Assembly: GCA_025455125.1 (NCBI GenBank)
Contig: JALONE010000110.1
Coordinates: forward strand, 1-5,162
Direction of reading: 5' to 3'
Source of the DNA: Bacteroidota bacterium
GTDB taxonomy: Bacteria > Bacteroidota > Ignavibacteria > UBA10030
Length of the DNA stretch: 5,162 nucleotides
Shown here: in pieces, positions 1 to 5,162 of the stretch
Layout: every line of letters begins with the position of its first letter
Position numbering within the stretch: the stretch's first letter is position 1
Translations under genes and position numbers: made by a program
Notes under the pieces: generated by a model
The model's input: only the letters and a program-made list of their open reading frames with translations
The model's database searches: none
Told to the model about the DNA's origin: nothing

Positions 1-1920
1 GTTGGAGAGTGCGGTTTGGAGTTCCTTGATGAGAACCTCGCGGTCGCGTTCCAGCTTCTTCCGTTCGGTGATATCCCGCACGATGGCGCAGATGACCCGT
101 TTCCCCCCGTAGGAGATGACCGATTTGCTCGCGAGCACGTCGATCGTCGAGCCCCCCTTCGTACGATAGAGATGCTCGTCCACGGACGGATGGCTTTCGG
201 TCAACGTCGACGAAATACGGCGATTGATCTCGCTGAGATCGTCCGCGATAATATTGAAGGCGGACAACTGGAGTGCCTCATTCATCGTGTAGCCGAGCAT
301 CTGGCAGAACGCGGCATTGCAGTGGACAACGCCGAGCGTCAACACGTCGATCAGATAGATGCCGTCCCCCGATTGTTCGACCACCGCACGGAACCGGGAC
401 TCGCTCTCGCGGATCGCTTCCTCCGCAAGTTTCCGCTGTGTGACATCACGGGAGGTGACGACCAGCCCCTGGATCCCCGGATGCGACAGCAGATTCCGCC
501 CCAGCGACTCCAAGATGATCCACGAACCGTTGGCGTGGCGGAAGCGATACTGGGAGGGCAGGCCGCTGTTCTGTTCGTGCTCCAATCTCCGGAATTCCGT
601 CGCGATCACCTGGAGGTCGTCGGGATGGATAAACTCAAACGCCGATCTGCCAACGAGCGCGTCCGGCTGATAGCCGAGAACGGACAACGATGAATCGGTC
701 GTGTACACGATGATCCCGCGCGTGTTGTGGATGGTGATCACGTCTTGCGCGTTCTGCACGAGCGCTCGGAACCGCTCTTCGCTCTGGCGGAGGGCATCCT
801 CATATCGCTTCCGCTGCGTGACATCCCGAAGGATCCCCTCATGAAATAGAATGCGGCCGCTCTCGTCGCGAACATAGGAGCCGTGATCCTCAACCCAGAT
901 CTCGCTCCCGTCCTTCCTGCGCATGCGAAAGGTATCCGTCTGCACGCCGGTGACGTCCGGTGCCGCACTGCCCCGATCGCCCGGTTCATAATATAGCGTC
1001 TTGGGGATATCGATCGCCAGCATCTCGTCGCGGCTTGCGAATCCAAACATACGTACCATCGACGGATTCACTTCAAGGAACCGACCTTCGGCCGTGCTTC
1101 GATAGACGCCGTCTTGCATCCGTTCGATCAAGGACCGGTAGCGGATCTCGGACGACCGGAGCGCCTCTTCCGCCGTTTTCCGTCGTGTAATATCCTCGTA
1201 CACGCCGTAGATGCCGACGAGTCTCCCGTCCACGCGGATCGGAATGCCGAGGGCGCGTACGCGCACCAGCGAACCGTCCCGACGTCGTCGTTCCGTCTCC
1301 TTTTCGACGATCCCGCCGCTTAACGTATGCTGGGAAAGAGCAAGTGCCTCCTCGCGTCGATCGGGCGGAACGATGAACTCGTCAATGATCCGCCCGCGCA
1401 GTTCCTCCTCCGAGTATCCGAACATCTCAACGAACATCGGATTCACGGAACGGACGCACTCGCGTTCATCCAGCATCACGATGGCCAGAGACATGTTCAC
1501 GAACAACTGCTCGTGCCAGGCGTTCTGCATGGCCCCCCGAAATTCCGCCGCCTTCCGCTTGCTGATATCACGAAGAATGGTCAAGAGAGCTGAGACACCT
1601 GGCTCGATTTCTACGACCGTATTCGAGATCTCAAGCCACACCTGCCGGCCATCCCAGAACGTCGCTTCCCGCTCCACGAAACCCTGTGCGACATTCCGTG
1701 CAAATGAGGCCGCGTGCAGTTGCTGACGTTCGTGCCACTCCCGCTCGGGATGCACGATCCAGAACGGCTGGCCGAGGAGCGCATCCCGCGATCTTCCGAC
1801 CAGACGGCAGTAGGTATCGTTGACCATACGGACGGACCCCTCGACATCCGTCACGCGTATCGCGTCAAACGACTGGTCCCACATCTGCTGGAATACGGGA
1901 TTGAACGATGCGGTTGCCAT
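1..1920 (-). CDS. Multi-PAS sensor protein, five tandem PAS domains (3' end outside window)
   Basis: This is an open reading frame of 640 codons from the ATG at 1918-1920 to the window edge, with no stop. Hand translation shows five consecutive PAS/PAC units, at about residues 8-122, 133-248, 255-372, 380-498 and 505-622. Each ends in the PAC signature D-[IV]-[ST]-x-[RK]-[RK] (Asp at 118, 243, 366, 492 and 616). Units 3 to 5 open with the usual SE-x-R-[YF]-R start, and PAS4 has GYQPDALVG and IHPDD. No LOV cysteine motif or clear haem-ligand pattern was seen, so the ligands are unknown. No membrane segment or signal peptide is visible, so the protein is probably cytosolic. The frame leaves the window after ERDREVLIKELQTALSN, a coiled-coil-like linker that precedes an output domain in many PAS proteins. 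Whether that output is a kinase, a short Cys-containing tail or something else cannot be seen. The start lies 6 nt after the upstream regulator's stop, with only a weak, distant GGAG before it, so translation may be coupled. PAS identity is firm; kinase activity is not shown. Confidence 0.93.
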   Translation of the reverse strand, partial: MATASFNPVFQQMWDQSFDAIRVTDVEGSVRMVNDTYCRLVGRSRDALLGQPFWIVHPEREWHERQQLHAASFARNVAQGFVEREATFWDGRQVWLEISNTVVEIEPGVSALLTILRDISKRKAAEFRGAMQNAWHEQLFVNMSLAIVMLDERECVRSVNPMFVEMFGYSEEELRGRIIDEFIVPPDRREEALALSQHTLSGGIVEKETERRRRDGSLVRVRALGIPIRVDGRLVGIYGVYEDITRRKTAEEALRSSEIRYRSLIERMQDGVYRSTAEGRFLEVNPSMVRMFGFASRDEMLAIDIPKTLYYEPGDRGSAAPDVTGVQTDTFRMRRKDGSEIWVEDHGSYVRDESGRILFHEGILRDVTQRKRYEDALRQSEERFRALVQNAQDVITIHNTRGIIVYTTDSSLSVLGYQPDALVGRSAFEFIHPDDLQVIATEFRRLEHEQNSGLPSQYRFRHANGSWIILESLGRNLLSHPGIQGLVVTSRDVTQRKLAEEAIRESESRFRAVVEQSGDGIYLIDVLTLGVVHCNAAFCQMLGYTMNEALQLSAFNIIADDLSEINRRISSTLTESHPSVDEHLYRTKGGSTIDVLASKSVISYGGKRVICAIVRDITERKKLERDREVLIKELQTALSN

Positions 1921-1926
1921 GAGAGA

Positions 1927-3360
1927 TCAGACCGCTCCGTTCGGTTTTCCGTCGAGGCGATATGAGCGGAGCTCGGGTTTGATGCCCAATTGATCCATCT
2001 TGTAGCGCAGCTTTGAGCGGGTCACTCCCAGCACCTTCGCGGCGCGGACCTGGTTCCCGTTCGTCAGGTCGAGCGTCTTGAGAATGAGATCCTTCAAGAC
2101 GTCATTCATCTTCACACCCGACGACGGGATCTGCAGCGCGAATCCGCCGCCGTTCGGCATGGAGATCGTTGCACGGGAAGGTCCCCCCTTCAGAAAGCCG
2201 AACAAGTCGGGGGTAATCGCCGGAGAGTCGCTGAGCAGGACGACCCGTTCTATTGCATTCCGCAACTCACGAACATTTCCTTTCCAAGGGATGTCTTTCA
2301 GCAGATCGACCGAATCCTGGGCCAGTTGCGGCATTGGCCGGTTGAACTTCGCGCTGAATTCCTTCACAAACGCGTACGCCAACGCCTCGATATCTTCCTT
2401 CCGCTCGCGCAGCGGCGGGATCCCGATGGAGGCGACATTGAGCCGGTAGTAGAGATCCTCGCGGAAACGGCCCGCCTCGGTCTCTTTCTGCAGGCTCCGG
2501 TTGGTCGCGGCGATCACGCGAACATCGATCGACAATTCGCGCGTTCCTCCAAGACGGTAGAACTTCTTCTCCTCCAGGACGCGGAGCAGCTTCACCTGCA
2601 TGTCGAGCGACAGTTCGCCGACCTCGTCGAGCAGGATCGTGCCGCCGTTCGCCAGTTCAAACTTCCCCTGCTTCATCTTCTCAATGGCGCCGGTGAACGC
2701 GCCCCGTTCGTACCCGAAGAACTCGCTTTCGGCCAGGTCCTTCGGAATGGCGGCGCAGTTGAATGCAATGAATGGTTTGTCCGACCGGCCGCTTTGCTGG
2801 TGGATGAACCGTGCGACGAGTTCCTTTCCGGTGCCGCTTTCCCCTTCGAGCAGAACCGTCGTGTTCTCGCTCCGTGCGAGCCGTTCCGCCACGTCAAGCA
2901 CACGGAGCAGTGTGGCGCTCTTGCCGATGATGCCGCTCCGGGAGCGCTGTTCCTCGAGTTCCGACTGCAGGAGACGCACGCGCGATTCCAACCGCGCAAA
3001 CTCGAGGTTCTTCTCGATCACGATGAGCAGATGGTTCATGTCGAATGGCTTCTCGACGAAATCGGCCGCCCCTTCCTTCATCGCCGCAACGGCAACGGAC
3101 ACGTCCGAGTGCGCCGTCATGATGACCACAGGCGTCGTCCAGCCTTCCGTGCGGATCTGCTTCAGAATCTGGATCCCGTTGTCGTTGCCGATGTAGACGT
3201 CGAGTAGGATCATATCCGGATTCACTCCCGGCAGGGCGTTGAGAAACTCCGCCTTGCTCGACGTGACCGTGACATCGTATTCGGCCGCGGTGAGGACATT
3301 CTTGAGCGATGTCGTCAGCGTACGCTCGTCGTCGGCGATGAGGATTCTCCCTTTAGGCAT
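1927..3360 (-). CDS. NtrC-family sigma-54-dependent response regulator (REC-AAA+-Fis HTH)
   Basis: This 477-residue protein has the standard length for the family. The receiver domain (about 4-118) has the acidic pocket D10/D11, phosphoacceptor D54, T82 and K104-P105. A short coiled linker (about 119-140) leads to the AAA+ domain (about 143-370). That domain shows Walker A GESGTGKE (173-180, K179), the sigma-54 contact loop GAFTGA (220-225), Walker B with D245-E246, sensor I near N287-R288, candidate arginine fingers R300/R306, and sensor II GNVREL (361-366). A Fis-type DNA-binding HTH occupies about 417-460. By family knowledge it binds upstream enhancers and uses ATP to open sigma-54 RNA polymerase complexes once D54 is phosphorylated. 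The start is the ATG at 3358-3360, because the receiver fold begins right after it and an AAGGA lies 9 nt upstream. An in-frame upstream ATG would add 99 residues of kinase-shadow sequence and is rejected. The gene overlaps the kinase by 8 nt, which makes that kinase its likely partner. All catalytic residues are intact. The target genes are not in the window. Confidence 0.96.
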   Translation of the reverse strand: MPKGRILIADDERTLTTSLKNVLTAAEYDVTVTSSKAEFLNALPGVNPDMILLDVYIGNDNGIQILKQIRTEGWTTPVVIMTAHSDVSVAVAAMKEGAADFVEKPFDMNHLLIVIEKNLEFARLESRVRLLQSELEEQRSRSGIIGKSATLLRVLDVAERLARSENTTVLLEGESGTGKELVARFIHQQSGRSDKPFIAFNCAAIPKDLAESEFFGYERGAFTGAIEKMKQGKFELANGGTILLDEVGELSLDMQVKLLRVLEEKKFYRLGGTRELSIDVRVIAATNRSLQKETEAGRFREDLYYRLNVASIGIPPLRERKEDIEALAYAFVKEFSAKFNRPMPQLAQDSVDLLKDIPWKGNVRELRNAIERVVLLSDSPAITPDLFGFLKGGPSRATISMPNGGGFALQIPSSGVKMNDVLKDLILKTLDLTNGNQVRAAKVLGVTRSKLRYKMDQLGIKPELRSYRLDGKPNGAV

Positions 3361-4984
3361 TGGTTGTAGTCCTTGCAGATTGAGTGGTCGGAAACACGAT
3401 TGACGCAACCGTGCCGCCATCCGGTGCGTTGGCGATCGAGATCTGCCCGTGATGGCGGTCGATGATGAACTTCGAGAGCATGAGCCCCAACCCGGTTCCC
3501 CCTTCTTTGGTCGTCCGAAACCCGTCGAACAGATGCTGGGCGATGTCGGGGGCGAGGCCAGGTCCGCGGTCCCGTACAATGACCTGAACCGAGGGATCGG
3601 CGCATTCGGGACAGAGAAGGGTTGTGACCGTGACGACTCCCTCAACAGGGGATGCATCGATGGCGTTCTGGAGGAGGTTCAGGAGCACTTGCTGGATCTG
3701 CTTCGCATCCATCCACACCGGAGGAAGATGACTGCCAAACTGAGCGTCGAGGGTGACTCCCTTCTGACGCAACGGTGCGGCAAGATAGCGGAGAGATCGT
3801 TCAATGACCTCGTTGATCGAAACTTCCTGCAGCGTGGGGGGGGCGACGCGGGCCAGGCCGAGGGTGTCGTCGATCACCTGCTGGATCCGCTGCGTCCCTT
3901 CGAGCCCTGCTTCGATCGATTGGAGGTCGGGGGAATCGACGGGGACCTTCATGCTCAGGTATTGAAGATTGAGCTGGATCCCGGCGAGCGGATTACGGAT
4001 CTCATGCGCGATCCCCGCAGCGAGGCGCCCCATCAGCGCCATCTTTTCGGTCTGCAGAAGATGGTCGCGGATGCGTTTTGATTCTGTGATGTCGCGAACG
4101 AACAGCATGACGCGCGTATCGTTCGGCTGGTCGACCGGCCCGGCGCTCATATCGACATCCAAGCGCTCCCCGGACCGCGTGATCAGCGTCGCCTCTTGTG
4201 TGGCCGATCGCTGGAGCGCGAAGATATCGATGGGTTCTCCGTTCGCGTTGCGGAAGGGAATGTCCAGGACCTCCGGAAACTCGTGCGGGGCGCAGCGGAG
4301 CAGTGCAAGGGCTTGCCGGTTCGCGTCGACGATGCGGCGCTGGCGCGAATCCGCGACGAAGATGGCAACACTGGCGTTTTCGAACAGCGAGCGGTAGCGC
4401 TTTTCCGAGATGATCAATTCCCTGTTCTTCTGCTCCAGCGTCTTCGCGTAGAGCTCGAGTTCGATCATCTTCTCTTCGAGCTTCTTCGTCATGAGACCAT
4501 GATGGCGCTCGAGGAAGTCGCGATCGTCGATCGATGCGACGGTGCCCGCCGATGGGGCGCTTTCGTGTTCGTAGCGCGACCGTGCCAATTCATTGATCGC
4601 GTCGACCAACGGCTGCGTTCCGGCGAACTTCATCACATAGCGATCGACCCCGATGCTTCGCGCAAGATCCTCATCTTCCTGGTCCACATAGTTGCCGGTG
4701 TAGATGATGAACGGCGTCGTCGCGCATGCATCGTGCCGGCGAATGTGCTTGCACAATTCCAGGCCGTCCATCTTAGGCATCATTGCGTCCGCGACAATCA
4801 TGTGGACCTTCGTTCCCTGGGCGATCTTCAGCGCCTCGAGCGGACTCACCGTGGAAACGATGCGATACCCCTGTTCCTCCAGGATGTCCTGCAGAAGGTC
4901 GATGTTCTCCTGTATGTCATCGACCAGCAAGACGGTCAATGGGTCGTGACGGAGTGCACTCGATTGTCCTGAATCAGCATTCAT
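3353..4984 (-). CDS. Soluble sensor histidine kinase with N-terminal receiver domain (REC-PAS-HisKA-HATPase)
   Basis: This 543-residue protein has four modules. A receiver domain (about 15-132) has D22/D23, phosphoacceptor D66, T96 and K119. A predicted coiled coil spans about 155-198. A PAS domain (about 195-305) ends in VRDITESK. The transmitter contains the HisKA H-box AHEIRNP with phosphoacceptor H327. Its HATPase_c domain has N-box N440, G1 box DRGPG (472-476), F-box at 486-489 and G2 box GGTGLGL (495-501). It should autophosphorylate on H327 and pass phosphate to a receiver, most likely D54 of the adjacent NtrC-type regulator. No membrane segment is seen, so it is probably cytoplasmic. 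The N-terminal REC suggests that another kinase, or its own H327, modulates it. The receiver has Lys-Phe where Lys-Pro is usual, and the kinase has a CPEC pair (458-461) between the N and G1 boxes. The ATG at 4982-4984 is chosen because the receiver begins about 15 residues in and a stop lies in frame not far upstream. No Shine-Dalgarno sequence precedes it, so the start is a little less certain than the domain calls. Confidence 0.95.
   Translation of the reverse strand: MNADSGQSSALRHDPLTVLLVDDIQENIDLLQDILEEQGYRIVSTVSPLEALKIAQGTKVHMIVADAMMPKMDGLELCKHIRRHDACATTPFIIYTGNYVDQEDEDLARSIGVDRYVMKFAGTQPLVDAINELARSRYEHESAPSAGTVASIDDRDFLERHHGLMTKKLEEKMIELELYAKTLEQKNRELIISEKRYRSLFENASVAIFVADSRQRRIVDANRQALALLRCAPHEFPEVLDIPFRNANGEPIDIFALQRSATQEATLITRSGERLDVDMSAGPVDQPNDTRVMLFVRDITESKRIRDHLLQTEKMALMGRLAAGIAHEIRNPLAGIQLNLQYLSMKVPVDSPDLQSIEAGLEGTQRIQQVIDDTLGLARVAPPTLQEVSINEVIERSLRYLAAPLRQKGVTLDAQFGSHLPPVWMDAKQIQQVLLNLLQNAIDASPVEGVVTVTTLLCPECADPSVQVIVRDRGPGLAPDIAQHLFDGFRTTKEGGTGLGLMLSKFIIDRHHGQISIANAPDGGTVASIVFPTTQSARTTTNA
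3370..3374 (-). promoter_or_regulatory. Ribosome binding site that fixes the regulator start
   Basis: AAGGA on the minus strand sits 9 nt before the ATG at 3358-3360, inside the last codons of the kinase gene. It supports this ATG over the in-frame upstream one at 3655-3657, and with the 8-nt gene overlap it suggests translational coupling of regulator to kinase. Confidence 0.65.
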
Positions 4985-5010
4985 GAATCGGCTTGGGGTT
5001 GGAAAGGTGT

Positions 5011-5050
5011 TTGGTCAAAATTATACAGCCAATCGTACAACTTCGACCAA
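5011..5050 (-). promoter_or_regulatory. Candidate promoter of the kinase-regulator-PAS operon
   Basis: Read on the minus strand, a perfect TATAAT (5025-5020) lies about 35 nt before the kinase ATG, giving a predicted leader of roughly 28 nt. The best -35 match is TTGGTC (5050-5045), with a long 19-bp spacer, so a classical sigma-70 -35 is weak. The same element reads TAATTTTG (5023-5016), which matches the Bacteroidota box TAnnTTTG exactly, although no TTG sits at that class's usual 19-bp spacing. The position and -10 match are good, but the sigma class is undecided. No GG-N10-GC sigma-54 promoter was found here. Confidence 0.55.
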
Positions 5051-5060
5051 CGATAAACAA
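5031..5060 (-). repeat. Three TTG-headed 10-bp repeats just upstream of the -10 box
   Basis: On the minus strand, TTG occurs at 5060, 5050 and 5040, exactly one helical turn apart. The second and third units share TTG-N2-CGA. The array ends 5 bp before the candidate TATAAT box, which is where an activator that contacts RNA polymerase could bind. The units are short and the match is partial, so this may be chance. Confidence 0.3.
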
Positions 5061-5083
5061 TCCGAGGAACCGCGTATTTTTTG

Positions 5084-5105
5084 TTCTACGCGATATCGCG
5101 TAGAA
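5084..5105. repeat. Perfect 22-bp palindrome in the intergenic gap
   Basis: The two 11-bp arms (5084-5094 and 5095-5105) are exact reverse complements with no spacer. As RNA this would form a 9-bp stem with an ATAT loop. It lies 8 bp after the stop codon of the upstream gene. On the minus strand it is followed by C and then a run of A, not T. On the plus strand the T-run precedes the hairpin. It therefore lacks the U-tract of an intrinsic terminator in either direction. A dimeric repressor operator, a U-less transcription terminator or an RNA-stabilising hairpin are all possible. Confidence 0.75.
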
Positions 5106-5113
5106 GCAGGGAC

Positions 5114-5162
5114 TTATTCGGTGCGGTCGGGCTTGACGACGATCAAGCCCTCGCGGATGGCG
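5114..5162 (-). CDS. C-terminal tail of an upstream gene, probably a LuxR/NarL-type response regulator (partial)
   Basis: Only the last 15 codons and a TAA stop (5114-5116) lie in the window; the rest is to the right. The peptide AIREGLIVVKPDRTE begins with AIREGLI, which closely resembles the last helix of LuxR-type HTH domains, where the final helix often reads A-A-x-x-A-x-[RK]-x-G-[LI]-[IL]. That would make the gene a NarL/FixJ-family response regulator or a related transcription factor. The call rests on a very short segment, and an unrelated protein with a similar tail is possible. The gene is separated from the kinase gene by 129 bp that contain a candidate promoter, so it is probably a different transcription unit in the same signalling neighbourhood. 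Confidence 0.5.
   Translation of the reverse strand, partial: AIREGLIVVKPDRTE

Larger units (their letters stand above)
4985..5113. other. Intergenic regulatory gap, 129 bp
   Basis: This is the only non-coding stretch of any length in the window. It is visibly more AT-rich than the genes, especially at 5011-5060 and 5076-5088. It contains the palindrome, the phased TTG units and the candidate promoter. No small ORF with a convincing start, no tRNA-like fold and no riboswitch core was recognised in it. Confidence 0.7.

Noticed and set aside
16..693. Plus-strand open frame of 225 codons
   Set aside because: It lies wholly antisense to the PAS gene, whose frame shows repeated PAS/PAC motifs; the plus-strand translation has no recognisable domain and is a by-product of GC-rich codon use.
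60..1573. Recurrent similar DNA near 60, 437, 810, 1180 and 1553 as a repeat array
   Set aside because: These are the codons for the conserved PAC ending (D-I/V-S/T-x-R/K) of successive PAS domains, so the protein repeat explains them; no CRISPR-like or mobile-element structure is present.
2326..3207. Plus-strand open frame of 293 codons
   Set aside because: It is antisense to the receiver and AAA+ domains of the NtrC-type regulator, whose catalytic motifs are all intact; the plus-strand product is low-complexity and unrecognised.
3361..3657. 99-residue N-terminal extension of the NtrC-type regulator
   Set aside because: It reads through the 3' part of the kinase gene in another frame, is Ser/Arg/Pro-rich without a domain, and an AAGGA site supports the internal ATG at 3358-3360.
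3449..4081. Plus-strand open frame of 210 codons
   Set aside because: It is antisense to the kinase transmitter (H-box to G2 box), and no domain is visible in it.
4196..4972. Plus-strand open frame of 258 codons
   Set aside because: It is antisense to the kinase REC and PAS domains; there is no domain and no plausible promoter or ribosome site for a rightward gene.
5077..5105. Palindrome plus homopolymer as a rho-independent terminator
   Set aside because: For the leftward upstream gene the hairpin is followed by A residues in the transcript, not U; on the plus strand the T-run precedes the hairpin and there is no rightward gene to terminate.
4985..5113. Sigma-54 promoter in front of the kinase gene
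   Set aside because: I looked for GG and GC separated by 10 bp on the minus strand and found no acceptable pair.

Overview
The window reads as one leftward (minus-strand) signal-transduction locus in a bacterium of moderately high GC. Every gene I can support is on the minus strand, so transcription runs from high to low coordinates. The organism cannot be fixed from this sequence. The sigma-54 activator implies a genome that encodes RpoN. The first gene of the operon has no Shine-Dalgarno sequence and a TATAATTTTG promoter element that also fits the Bacteroidota TAnnTTTG box. This hints weakly at the Bacteroidota/Chlorobi/Ignavibacteria side of the tree, and I treat it only as a hint.

Layout from right to left. 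(1) 5114-5162: the last 15 codons of a gene whose tail looks like the end of a LuxR/NarL-type helix-turn-helix response regulator. (2) 4985-5113: a 129-bp intergenic gap holding a perfect 22-bp palindrome, a phased TTG repeat and a good -10 box. (3) 3353-4984: a soluble histidine kinase with the order REC-coiled coil-PAS-HisKA-HATPase. (4) 1927-3360: an NtrC-family response regulator (REC-AAA+-Fis-type HTH) whose start overlaps the kinase stop by 8 nt. (5) 1-1920: a protein of at least 640 residues made of five tandem PAS domains, starting 6 nt after the regulator's stop and running off the left edge. This reading frame has no stop inside the window, so a search for closed ORFs misses it, but it is open for all 640 codons and is clearly coding.

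The three complete or long genes look like one operon: an overlap, then a 6-nt gap, then nothing else. The simplest model is that the kinase phosphorylates Asp54 of the NtrC-type regulator, which then activates sigma-54 promoters. The kinase carries its own receiver domain at the N-terminus, and a large PAS sensor is encoded in the same operon. Input may therefore come from another kinase (possibly the PAS protein, if its missing C-terminus is catalytic) as well as from the kinase's own PAS domain. None of the visible proteins has a recognisable membrane segment or signal peptide, so the pathway appears to sense something in the cytoplasm. I found no RNA genes, insertion sequences, CRISPR arrays or signs of recent gene transfer. 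The individual families are common. The unusual points are the all-cytosolic architecture, the REC-headed kinase with a co-encoded five-PAS partner, and the palindrome between the two regulatory units.
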